Positions 17,078 through 25,061 of a stretch of 56,618 bases of DNA are shown here, in pieces. Within the stretch, counting starts at the first letter, position 1. Each line of letters starts with the position of its first letter. Origin of the DNA: Flavobacteriales bacterium (lineage in GTDB: Bacteria > Bacteroidota > Bacteroidia > Flavobacteriales > ECT2AJA-044); NCBI GenBank assembly GCA_021296215.1, contig JAGWBA010000005.1, positions 1-56,618 on the forward strand, in the 5' to 3' direction. Position numbers and translations under genes: made by a program. The notes beneath the pieces are model-generated. The model saw only the letters and a list, made by a program, of their open reading frames with translations, ran no database searches and was not told the origin of the DNA.

Positions 17078-17734
17078 TTACGATGCCAGTATTCGTATGA
17101 ACGAATCTACTTTTTCGCTTATTGCCAATCGGCCCGCTGCGGTAGTAAGTAGAAAATGATTCCCCTCGATGAATTCTACCCCGGGTGTTTCCGAGTTAAT
17201 CGGTAGAATTTTGTCCTCGGTTCCGTGAATGCGAAGTAAAACACCACAGGCCTCGGTTCCGGGCCACTTGCCTAAGGCGTCTATGATCCATCGGTAGAAC
17301 TCGGGGTTCGTACGTCGTTCTATAGCTTCAATGGCCACATTATTTCCCTTGCCCAGAATGGCATTTCGACAAGCCCATCGCTTGCCCAGCCACCAACCTA
17401 GGCGATAGGGGATCCACCTGTGTAGCCCCCAATTTAAGGCACGTCTGTGAATGGCGGGTAATTCTTGAGGTGTGGTGAAGGTCGAGATCAAGATGCAGCC
17501 ACGTAGGTTGTAGAGCTTGGCCATTTCCATGGCTATGGGGCCGGCAAAGCTCATGCCCATGATCAGGTCGTCGTGTCCGAGCTGCAGGTGGTGCGCCCAT
17601 CGATGAGCGTATTCGGATATGCTTTCACCACGTAGGTGAGGGATCTGGTGATGAACCTCGACGGGCACCAGGGGACTGATGCGTCGCACGGCTCGCGGAT
17701 CCATTCCCAATCCGATTAGGGCGACCACGCGCAT
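17078..17734 (-). CDS. Alpha/beta hydrolase
   Basis: A 218-residue alpha/beta hydrolase fold protein. The nucleophile elbow is GMSFAG (Ser about residue 62), the acid is probably in RIHGTEDKILP, and the His is in EGNHFLLT. No signal peptide or TM helix is visible, so it is cytoplasmic. The substrate is unknown; a small ester or thioester is likely. Its ATG shares one base with the stop of the inositol phosphatase gene (TAATG), so the two are translationally coupled. Confidence 0.75.
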   Translation of the reverse strand: MRVVALIGLGMDPRAVRRISPLVPVEVHHQIPHLRGESISEYAHRWAHHLQLGHDDLIMGMSFAGPIAMEMAKLYNLRGCILISTFTTPQELPAIHRRALNWGLHRWIPYRLGWWLGKRWACRNAILGKGNNVAIEAIERRTNPEFYRWIIDALGKWPGTEACGVLLRIHGTEDKILPINSETPGVEFIEGNHFLLTTAAGRLAISEKVDSFIRILAS

Positions 17735-18540
17735 TACAAGTATTTTTGAATGGCCTTGGTGAGTTCTTCGGCGGTATGTCGATTCACCGAAATGATCTCA
17801 CGACCGTAAATGAAGGCCTCACCCCCGTTGAAATCCGCAACTACACCACCTGCTTCTTTTACGAGCAAAGCCCCTCCGGCAACGTCCCATGGACTTAATC
17901 CGTATTCATAGAAACCTTCGAAACGTCCGCACGCGACGTAGGCCAGATCAGTAGCGGCCGATCCGAGACGACGAACCCCGCGGGAGTGTTGCATCATATG
18001 CGCTAGAAGGTCGAGGTACCCCCGCATGAAGTCAAAATCGCAGTAGGGAAAACCAGTAGCGTACAGACTCGCGGCAAAAGCCGTTTGTGGACTCACTTGG
18101 ATGCGGTCGCTATTGAGATAGGCACCTCCTCTTTTCCAAGCGTAAAAATTCTCAGCCTTTGTGATTTCATAGACCACACCGACCATGAGCTCGTGCTTGT
18201 AAGTCAAGGCTACGCTCACCGCATAGCACGGAATTCCGTGAATGTAATTGGTGGTTCCATCGAGTGGGTCGATGATCCACAAAATGTCTTGCCCTTCTTC
18301 GCCTGCCGTGCCCTCTTCTGTAACGAATCCTGCCTGCGGCACGATTTGCAACAGTCCGTTTACGAGCTGCTCTTCGGCGGTTTTGTCGACATAACTAACC
18401 AGCGAATTGAAGCTCTTACGCTCGACGTGCTGGAAAGCGTTGAAGTTATTTCTTTCGTTCTCAATGTATCGCCCGACTTGTTCGGCTAGTTTTGCTACCC
18501 TTAGCGTAATCTCCTTGAGTTCGCGGTCGTTCATTTCCAT
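17734..18540 (-). CDS. suhB: Inositol monophosphatase family protein
   Basis: A 268-residue Mg-dependent phosphatase of the IMPase/SuhB/CysQ superfamily. The metal-binding motifs are complete: FVTEEGT (motif Glu), WIIDPLDGTTNYIHG (DPxDGT) and LSPWDVAGGALLVKEAGG (WDxAAG-like). Likely substrates are inositol-1-phosphate or a related sugar phosphate; CysQ-type activity on PAP cannot be excluded. It overlaps the upstream gene by 10 bp and the downstream hydrolase by 1 bp. Confidence 0.88.
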   Translation of the reverse strand: MEMNDRELKEITLRVAKLAEQVGRYIENERNNFNAFQHVERKSFNSLVSYVDKTAEEQLVNGLLQIVPQAGFVTEEGTAGEEGQDILWIIDPLDGTTNYIHGIPCYAVSVALTYKHELMVGVVYEITKAENFYAWKRGGAYLNSDRIQVSPQTAFAASLYATGFPYCDFDFMRGYLDLLAHMMQHSRGVRRLGSAATDLAYVACGRFEGFYEYGLSPWDVAGGALLVKEAGGVVADFNGGEAFIYGREIISVNRHTAEELTKAIQKYL

Positions 18541-18842
18541 AGGTTGGTTCGATCTTCAAGTTCGCGCTTTTCGACCAAGGTATAGCCCGTGTCGGTCATA
18601 GCTTTCCCCCACTTGTCGAGCTCAGGATTGTTGGCCGGAATATGATCCTCGCGGGTGTCGTAGGCCTCTCTTGATGACCAAAGTGCCAAGGCAATGTACA
18701 GGCCTTTTTCCCGATCGAACCACAAACGGCTTCCGCCACTGTTCGAATAGTGAAGGTAGATCTCCGTCACTCTAGACCAGGCTTCTTCAAAAGCATCGCG
18801 CTGATTTGCGGGCACGGCAAAGACATATTGCATGGTGATCAT
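18531..18842 (-). CDS. ABM-like ferredoxin-fold protein
   Basis: A 103-residue protein resembling the antibiotic-biosynthesis-monooxygenase (ABM) dimeric alpha/beta barrel fold: MQYVFAVPANQRDAFEEAWS, then GGSRLWFDREKGLYIALALW and a C-terminal helix. The start MITMQYVF at 18842 is chosen because a -7-like element lies about 24 bp upstream; MQYVF at 18833 is also possible. Such proteins are often small oxygenases or stress proteins, and no substrate can be read. It is the first gene of a four-gene operon. Confidence 0.6.
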   Translation of the reverse strand: MITMQYVFAVPANQRDAFEEAWSRVTEIYLHYSNSGGSRLWFDREKGLYIALALWSSREAYDTREDHIPANNPELDKWGKAMTDTGYTLVEKRELEDRTNLWK

Positions 18843-18865
18843 AACGCGAAATATTCGATTTACCT

Positions 18866-18873
18866 CAAAGGTA
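18866..18873 (-). promoter_or_regulatory. -7 promoter element TACCTTTG
   Basis: On the minus strand TACCTTTG matches the Bacteroidota consensus TAnnTTTG exactly and lies 23 bases before the ATG of the ABM-like gene. No well-spaced TTG is seen upstream, so support is the -7 match and its position. Confidence 0.45.
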
Positions 18874-19010
18874 GTCAATAGGGTTCAAGCGACGTAAAGG
18901 CAGTATGAACTTTAATATGGAAAGAAAACGGCCCTCTAACATTTGCATAAATAATTAAAAATCAATATGTTATATATGAACTGAAACTCAAAAACACGAA
19001 AAACTACATT

Positions 19011-19253
19011 ATGTCTACAGCAGCTACTAAAAAAATGTCGAAAACCAGCTATCTAGAGCTATTGCATAGCACTATAGAAAGCAAACAATTCGAGCAATTG
19101 TCGGCCCAAGAAATTGCAGAGATCGAATTGAAGTTCATGTCGCGAATCAGCGATATTGCAGAAGACCGAGGTGAGGAGAAATTCACTGAATTCAGGAATA
19201 CCTTGGAAGAAGCGACCAAAGAGATCCGACACAAACTTTCAGAGATCTTCTAA
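19011..19253 (+). CDS. Small helical protein of unknown function
   Basis: An 80-residue, highly charged, all-helical protein (IESKQFEQLSAQEIAEIELK; EFRNTLEEATKEIRHKLSEI) with no signal peptide, TM helix or Cys. It is a single-gene unit with an AT-rich leader of about 130 bp and a strong terminator 35 bp after the stop, which suggests a distinct, possibly abundant transcript. I do not recognise the family. A small regulatory or oligomerising protein is possible. Confidence 0.65.
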   Translation: MSTAATKKMSKTSYLELLHSTIESKQFEQLSAQEIAEIELKFMSRISDIAEDRGEEKFTEFRNTLEEATKEIRHKLSEIF

Positions 19254-19287
19254 TTCTCCCGATACAACTTAATCAATTTCTGTACTG

Positions 19288-19321
19288 AGCCCGAAGGAAG
19301 CAATTCTTCGGGCTTTTTTTA
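19288..19321 (+). terminator. Rho-independent terminator
   Basis: AGCCCGAAG and CTTCGGGCT form a perfect 9-bp stem around a 9-base loop, followed by eight T. It ends the 80-residue protein's transcript. Confidence 0.9.
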
Positions 19322-19436
19322 TTCAATCTCGGGATCGAGTCTTATTGCAAGCTCTATTCACTCTATTGACATTCGAAGGTTCAAAGGTTAATCTGCTACT
19401 TTTAGAATCTTCAACATTCACCCTACGACCTACAGA

Positions 19437-20405
19437 TTGATCGCAGCAGTTCTTCTGATTATTTCAAGCTCTTTGAATGGCATAGCTCAAGACGCTCCAA
19501 TGATTATTGAAGAACGATCAATAGTTGATTTGTCCGAGTATCCCGTTTACTCGTATTTGGTCGACACTGTGGAAGGAGATGCCCAATGGAAGCCCGAATT
19601 CGAATATCTCGAAGAGGTGAACATGTTTGCCCTTACGTACTTGAGCGATGGGCTCAAGGTTCGGGGGTTCGTTGTAGAACCAACAGGGGACGGCCCTTTT
19701 CCCTGTATCATCCTTAACCGAGGCGGAAACAAGGAGCTTGGAGCTTGGAACGTCGGTGGAATCGCCATGTTCGTGGCGAAATTCGCCGCCGCCGGTTACG
19801 TGGTCGTGGCCCCTCAGTACCGAGGTAATGGTGGAGGGGAAGGAATTGAAGAGTTCGGCGATAGCGATGTAAACGATGTTGTGGTTCTTCCGAAGGTACT
19901 GGCCGAGCTTCCAAAGGCCGATACGAGTAGAATAGGCATGTTTGGTTGGAGTAGAGGAGGAATGATGAGTTATATCGCGCTTAGGCAAATAAATGGCATA
20001 AAGGCCGCGGTGGTGGGAGGTGCTGTTTCAGACCTGGGCACCATGGTCGACGATCGACCGGAAATGGAAGAGGTCTGTATGGAACTTATTCCCGGTTTCA
20101 CTGAAGCGAAGCCTCAAAAACTCGAAGAGTGATCCGCGGTGTATTGGGCCCACGAACTGCCCGGGAGTGTTCCTCTGTTAATTCTTCATGGGGCATCCGA
20201 TTGGCGCGTAAAGCCCGAACAGTCGATGCGTATGACTCTTGAATGCGATAAGTACCGCATACCATACCGATTGGTCATTTACGAAGGAGGAGATCACGGC
20301 ATCAGTGAGCGCAAAGAAGAGGTCATGGAGCAATCAATTGCCTGGTTCGATCGATTCGTGAAGAACGGAGAAGAACTACCCAATATGGAGTTTCATGGGC
20401 GTTGA
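19437..20405 (+). pseudogene. Prolyl-oligopeptidase-like serine hydrolase interrupted by an in-frame TGA
   Basis: Read through, this is an exported S9-like alpha/beta hydrolase of about 320 residues. All catalytic residues are visible: Ser in FGWSRGGMMSY, Asp in HGASDWRVKPEQ and His in YEGGDHGISE. A TGA at 20130-20132 separates the Ser-bearing part from the part with Asp and His. The context KLEE-stop-SAVYWAHEL suggests a former CGA Arg codon changed by one C-to-T transition. No ATG begins the gene: the signal-peptide-like start (IAAVLLIISSSLNGIAQD) is reached only by TTG at 19437, so the start may also be damaged. Neither half could be active alone. Confidence 0.75.
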
Positions 20406-20410
20406 CCCTT

Positions 20411-20953
20411 TCACTGGACCGATTTCATTTGATCGATTAGGTCCACAACGGAACCGGAAGTTAAGAGCTCCTCTGGTTTCAACGCATGAAGAAAGCCTTG
20501 TTTCGCAATATGGTCGACCATATCCAATAATGGGTCGTAATAGCCATCTACATTGAGGAGTCCGACCGGTTTATTGATGATCCCGAGTTGATTCCGGGTC
20601 AGGATCTCGAAGAGTTCGTCCAGAGTTCCCAATCCGCCCGGGAGGGCGACAAAACCATCGGCAAGCTGTGCCATGAGCGATTTGCGCGCGTGCATGCTTT
20701 CGACGACGTAGAGTTTGGTGATACCGCGGTGGGCCCTTTCAGCCTGAACCACTCGGTCGGGAATGACGCCGTAAACGTTGCCGCCCCCATCGAGTACCGC
20801 GTCGGCCACAGTGCCCATGAGTCCGGCCTTGCCCCCGCCATAGACCAGGCCAATGCCCTGACGGGCCATTTCTGCGCCCATTTCTTGAGCTGCTTGGATG
20901 TACTTAGGATCGCTCCCCGTAGAGGAGCCGCAGAATACCGCTATGTTTTCCAT
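20411..20953 (-). CDS. LOG-family phosphoribohydrolase (second copy)
   Basis: A 180-residue compact LOG protein with IAVFCGSSTGSDPKYI at the N-terminus, VYGGGKAGLMG and the family motif LPGGLGTLDELFEILT. It is shorter than the copy at 9631-10329 and closer to plant LOG and bacterial YvdD-type enzymes. The start MENIAVFCGS at 20953 falls 4 bp after the mtaB stop; a longer in-frame version would overlap mtaB. It probably hydrolyses nucleoside 5'-monophosphates to base and ribose 5-phosphate. Confidence 0.88.
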   Translation of the reverse strand: MENIAVFCGSSTGSDPKYIQAAQEMGAEMARQGIGLVYGGGKAGLMGTVADAVLDGGGNVYGVIPDRVVQAERAHRGITKLYVVESMHARKSLMAQLADGFVALPGGLGTLDELFEILTRNQLGIINKPVGLLNVDGYYDPLLDMVDHIAKQGFLHALKPEELLTSGSVVDLIDQMKSVQ

Positions 20954-20957
20954 GGAC

Positions 20958-22292
20958 TTAGGCGTGAATTTCCGCCTCAAGGTACTCAAACCGCACAATT
21001 CCGTCCTCGTCGATGTAGGTCAACTTCACCTGCGCGCGGGTGTTGACCAAGGCTGGATCCCAGGGTGTTTTGACCTTGACGTAGTTTTCGGTAAATCCGT
21101 GAATGTAGCCTTCTTTGTTTTCGCCTTCGAACAGTACATCGAAGGTGCCGCCCAGTTGCGACTCGTAGAACTGGCGCCGCTTTTTAGCGCTCAATACCCG
21201 CAACATCTTGGAGCGTTTGTGACGTACTTTTTTGGGAACAACGCCTTCCATATCCGCCGCTTCGGTATTCGGACGTTCACTGTAGGTAAATACGTGCAAG
21301 TATTTGATTTCGAGATCATTGAGAAAGTTATAAGTCTCAAGGAAATGATCGTCGGTTTCGCCGGGAAAGCCTACGATCACATCGACCCCGATACAGGCGT
21401 TGGGCATAGTCTCGCGAATGCGGGCGACGCGGTCGGCATACAGCTCGTGCAGGTAGCGCCGCTTCATTTTCTTGAGGATGGCGTTGCTTCCGCTTTGCAA
21501 GGGCACGTGGAAGTGGGGGACAAAGCGCTCGCTGGTCGATACGAAATCGATGATCTCGTTCCGCAATAAGTTCGGTTCGATGCTCGAGATGCGGAAGCGG
21601 TCGATGGGTTCTACTTGATCCAGCGCTTGAACGAGCTCCAAGAACGTGTGCTCGTGTTTTTTGTTCCCAAACTCTCCTTTTCCATAGTCACCGATGTTGA
21701 TGCCGGTGAGCACCACCTCTTTGCGTCCTTCGTCGGCAATGGCGTAGGCCGATTTCACCACGTCGTCGAGTTTTGCCGAGCGCGAGATACCGCGCGCGAG
21801 TGGAATAGTGCAGTAGGTGCATTTGTAGTCACATCCGTCTTGCACCTTCAGGAATCCACGCGTGCGGTCTCCGGCCGAGTAGGCGGGGACGTAAAAGTCA
21901 GCCTCGTCGATCTCGCAACTGTGCACCTCGCCCAAATCGTTCTTGCTGAGGTCGTTGATGTAGTCGGTAACCTTGAACTTCTCGGTAGCTCCGAGCACGA
22001 GATCCACACCCTCGATATCGGCGATCTCCTCGGGTTTTAGTTGGGCATAACAGCCCACCACCACAATAAAGGCCTTCTCGTTCTGGCGCAGCGCCGAACG
22101 CACAATGTGGCGACAGCGCTTATCGGCATTGTCGGTCACCGAGCATGTATTGATCACGTATACGTCGGCCTTTTCCTCGAATTCCACGCGGTCGTACCCC
22201 ATCTGTTCGAAGTCCCGCGCAATGGTCGAGGTCTCGCTGAAATTGAGCTTACAGCCCAGTGTATAAAATGCTACTTTTGGCGTATGCGTCAT
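20958..22292 (-). CDS. mtaB: tRNA t6A methylthiotransferase MtaB
   Basis: A 444-residue radical-SAM enzyme that makes ms2t6A37 in tRNA. It has an N-terminal UPF0004-type domain with its cluster cysteines (TLGCKLNFSET, NTCSVT, VVVGCYAQ), a radical-SAM motif CDYKCTYCTIPLARG and a C-terminal TRAM-like domain (NKEGYIHGFTENYVKVKTP). The start MTHTPKVAFYTLGCK at 22292 fits the family. It overlaps the divergent peptide-binding gene by 9 bp head to head. LOG follows after 4 bp. Confidence 0.93.
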   Translation of the reverse strand: MTHTPKVAFYTLGCKLNFSETSTIARDFEQMGYDRVEFEEKADVYVINTCSVTDNADKRCRHIVRSALRQNEKAFIVVVGCYAQLKPEEIADIEGVDLVLGATEKFKVTDYINDLSKNDLGEVHSCEIDEADFYVPAYSAGDRTRGFLKVQDGCDYKCTYCTIPLARGISRSAKLDDVVKSAYAIADEGRKEVVLTGINIGDYGKGEFGNKKHEHTFLELVQALDQVEPIDRFRISSIEPNLLRNEIIDFVSTSERFVPHFHVPLQSGSNAILKKMKRRYLHELYADRVARIRETMPNACIGVDVIVGFPGETDDHFLETYNFLNDLEIKYLHVFTYSERPNTEAADMEGVVPKKVRHKRSKMLRVLSAKKRRQFYESQLGGTFDVLFEGENKEGYIHGFTENYVKVKTPWDPALVNTRAQVKLTYIDEDGIVRFEYLEAEIHA

Positions 22293-23909
22293 GGGCCGGC
22301 AAAGATACTGCTTTTTGTGCTGTTTTTCAGCATCTTCACGGGTTGCGGACCCGATCGTCGCGAGTGCCCGGGCATGGTGTTTCGCTACAACGAGTCGGCC
22401 AACATCACCACCTTGGATCCGGCCTTTTCGCGCAATCAAGCCCTGATCTGGGCCACGCACCAGCTGTACAACGGACTGGTGCAGCTCGACTCCAACCTTC
22501 GTCCGCAGCCGTGTATTGCCAAGTCCTGGACCATTGACAGCACCCGAAAGGTCTATGATTTCTGCCTGCGGCACGATGTATATTTCCACGCGCACCCGGT
22601 CTTTGGGGACGACTTTGACGACCCTTCTGCGGAGCGGGGTAGACCCGTGACCGCCCAAGATTTCGTTTACAGTTTTGACCGTTTGACCTCGCCCGAACTA
22701 GCGGCTCCGGGGGCTTGGGTCATGGAAAATGCGAAAAGTTATGCGGCGCTGAACGACACTCTTTTGAGGATCGAGCTCCACGAGCCGTTCCCCCCATTTT
22801 TAGGCCTGCTGTCCATGAAGTACTGTTCGGTAGTTCCGCGCGAGCTCGATGAGCACCCGGAGTACGACCTGCGCGATGAGCCGATAGGTACCGGACCGTT
22901 CTATTTCAAGCTCTGGGCACAGAACGAAAAACTCGTTTTCAGGCGGAATCCCTTCTATTTCGAGTCTGACGACACGGGCCGTGTGCTCCCATACCTGGAG
23001 GCCGTGGCGGTAACTTTTGTTCCCGATAAACAAGCCGCGTTCCTCGAGTTGGTGAAAGGGAATCTCGACTTCCTCAGCGGGCTCGATGCGAGCTACAAAG
23101 ACGAGTTGCTCACCTATGATGGCGAATTGCGAGAGAAATACCGCGATCGCTTTTGCCTCACCACGTTGCCTTATTTGAACACGGAATATTTGGGCATCGT
23201 GGTCGATTCGAACCAGCGCATCGAGCCGCTCAAAGAGCGTGCCTTGCGGCAGGCCATGAACTACGGATTCGACCGGGCCGAGATGATGCGTTATCTGCGC
23301 AACAACATCGGCGAGCCCGCCACGGCCGGATTTATACCCCGGGGCCTCCCCAGCTTTGATGAGGTGGTGAAAGGCTACCGCTATGATGTGGATACGGCCA
23401 AAGCCCTCCTTCGGGCCGTAGGCCCAGAACTACCCGAAATAACGCTGCAAACCAATGCGAGTTACCTCGATCTGTGCGAGTATATGCAGGCGCAGTGGAA
23501 CGACCTTGGGATTCCGGTGAAGGTGGAGTTGTTGCCGCCGTCGACCTTGCGGCAGATGATGGCCACCAGTAAATCGCCGTTTTTTAGGGGGAGTTGGATC
23601 GCCGATTACGCCGATGCCGAGAATTACTTGAGTCTGTTTTACAGCGCCAATGCCGCGCCGAATGGGCCCAATTACACGCATTTTAGTCATCCGCAGTTCG
23701 ATGCGTGGTACGAAGAAGCGCGCACCGAAACGAATGACTCGGCCCGATATGCGCTATATCGACGAATGGATTCGCTGCTGCTTTACGAAGCCCCGGTGGT
23801 GCCGCTGTTCTATGACGAGGTGCTTCGCTTTACGCGTAAGGAGGTGCGTGGGCTCACTCCAAATGCGCTGAATTTGCTCGAGTTGAAGCGGGTTGAGGTG
23901 GCAGATTAG
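22284..23909 (+). CDS. Peptide ABC transporter substrate-binding lipoprotein
   Basis: A 541-residue SBP family 5 (DppA/OppA-like) protein. The start at 22284 gives a lipoprotein signal (LLFVLFFSIFTGC). Family motifs follow: RYNESANITTLDPAFSRNQA, QLYNGLVQLDSNL, AKSWTIDSTRKVYDFCLR, VTAQDFVYSFDRL and ALRQAMNYGFDRAEM. It should bind oligopeptides or related solutes. No permease or ATPase gene is adjacent, which is common for such orphans in Bacteroidota. The first 9 bp overlap the start of mtaB head to head. Confidence 0.9.
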   Translation: MRHGPAKILLFVLFFSIFTGCGPDRRECPGMVFRYNESANITTLDPAFSRNQALIWATHQLYNGLVQLDSNLRPQPCIAKSWTIDSTRKVYDFCLRHDVYFHAHPVFGDDFDDPSAERGRPVTAQDFVYSFDRLTSPELAAPGAWVMENAKSYAALNDTLLRIELHEPFPPFLGLLSMKYCSVVPRELDEHPEYDLRDEPIGTGPFYFKLWAQNEKLVFRRNPFYFESDDTGRVLPYLEAVAVTFVPDKQAAFLELVKGNLDFLSGLDASYKDELLTYDGELREKYRDRFCLTTLPYLNTEYLGIVVDSNQRIEPLKERALRQAMNYGFDRAEMMRYLRNNIGEPATAGFIPRGLPSFDEVVKGYRYDVDTAKALLRAVGPELPEITLQTNASYLDLCEYMQAQWNDLGIPVKVELLPPSTLRQMMATSKSPFFRGSWIADYADAENYLSLFYSANAAPNGPNYTHFSHPQFDAWYEEARTETNDSARYALYRRMDSLLLYEAPVVPLFYDEVLRFTRKEVRGLTPNALNLLELKRVEVAD

Positions 23910-23983
23910 ACCGGGCTCAAATAATCGAAGTGAGTCAGTAATTCAACGAAGCAAGCACCTTCGATGAATACGCCATGGCCAAC

Positions 23984-24511
23984 TCATTCAACCGGGTTAC
24001 CTCGATCGTCGTAATTTTCGAATGGGAAGTAATCCAAAACGTCGTACTCCCAAACATTCGTCGGGAATATTACTACCGGGTTTGCCGTTTCATCTCCTAT
24101 GTTCTTAAAGGCGTGCGGAACCATGGGAGGAATATTTACAATGTACGGAGCCGAAATCGTGAAAATGGTGTCACCCAAAGCGTATAGAATTTCCCCTTCG
24201 AGCAATACATGAGCCTCCTCTCCTTTGTGGGTGTGCATGGGCGGAGCTCCACAGGGAAAAGTCTCCGTAATGCCAATCACGAGATTTTGATATGCGTTTT
24301 TATAGCCCTCCATTACATGCACATATTCTCCGGGCCCGGGATTGATGGTCGGCAATTCCTCCACATTGGCAGCGTAGTTTCTCCAGTGGGTCAAATTCTT
24401 GGTCTCGTACCCGGCCGGAACCGTTCTTCGTTCCAAAACCTTACGTTGATGATGCTGTGCGTGCAAATAGTCAATGATCGAATCCGGAACCGTCTTTATT
24501 TCATCGACCAA
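23984..24511 (-). CDS. Cupin-domain protein
   Basis: A 175-residue protein with one conserved cupin barrel. Motif 1 is in PPMHTHKGEEAHVLLEGEIL (His, His, Glu ligands) and motif 2 in IPPMVPHAFKNIGDET. It should bind a metal and may be a dioxygenase, isomerase or sensor. The start is uncertain: there is no ATG, and TTG at 24511 is the only reasonable choice in an open frame beginning after a TAG. The N-terminus abuts the fdhD fragment head to head, so a rearrangement here may have cost this gene its original start. Confidence 0.72.
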   Translation of the reverse strand: MVDEIKTVPDSIIDYLHAQHHQRKVLERRTVPAGYETKNLTHWRNYAANVEELPTINPGPGEYVHVMEGYKNAYQNLVIGITETFPCGAPPMHTHKGEEAHVLLEGEILYALGDTIFTISAPYIVNIPPMVPHAFKNIGDETANPVVIFPTNVWEYDVLDYFPFENYDDRGNPVE

Positions 24512-25060
24512 CGTTTCTATCGAAAAGGCCTCGTGAGCCGCAGCCTACTTTCCGTTTCGTCGTGCGGCATCTGTGGGAAAACCGAACTCAGCTACCTCGA
24601 GTTTTCCGGCGAACGATTTTCGGACCCTCAACGGGTCGATGTGGAACTCATCCCGAGCTTGTTCGATAAAATGGAAACGACTCAACATGGGTTTTCAGCA
24701 TCGGGAGGCAGCCACGCTGCTTCGGCCTTCACGCTCGATGGCGAACTCCTGTGTACCATGGAGGACATCGGTCGACATAATGCCGTGGATAAGGTGGTTG
24801 GCGATCTCATCCTATCCGATCGGTTCCATAAGGCCAAGATCATGACCGTTTCGGGCCGGCTCTCCTACGAGATCGCAATTAAGTGCTTCAAAGCACAGAT
24901 CCCTTTTCTGGCAGCGGTTTCCGCACCGTCGTCACTGGCGGTCGATTATGCAAAAGAACTTGGCATCACGCTATTTGCGTTTTGTCGCAAGAACCGAATC
25001 ACGTGCTACGCACACCCGGAACGCGTTCCGGGCGCGGTGGCTGTGCACCAAAGTACCTGA
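24512..25060 (+). pseudogene. fdhD: fdhD, 5'-truncated
   Basis: This encodes the C-terminal two thirds of FdhD, the sulfurtransferase that activates the molybdenum cofactor of formate dehydrogenase. It retains the CxxC motif (SVSSCGICGK), GSHAASAFTLDGEL, MEDIGRHNAVDKVVGDLIL, SGRLSYEIAIKC and IPFLAAVSAPSSLAV. The first roughly 110 residues, including the usual ALGFLxTEGII region, are missing; upstream sequence is antisense to the cupin gene. No start codon is convincing. Without its N-terminal half the protein should be inactive. It lies directly upstream of the FDH subunit genes, its expected partners. Confidence 0.75.
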
Positions 25061-25061
25061 T

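Noticed and set aside
9631-20953. The two LOG genes as a recent duplication
   Set aside because: They share only family motifs and differ in length and flanks, so they are old paralogues of different subtypes.
22272-22279. TACTTTTG as a promoter for the peptide-binding gene
   Set aside because: It matches TAnnTTTG but lies in the conserved YTLGCK codons of mtaB, 4 bases from the ATG, and has no TTG at the right distance.
22041-22283. Longer N-terminus for the peptide-binding protein
   Set aside because: This stretch is antisense to mtaB cluster motifs, and the lipoprotein signal starts cleanly at 22284.
24209-24511. Upstream extension of fdhD
   Set aside because: The frame is open, but the residues are antisense to the conserved cupin barrel and do not resemble FdhD.
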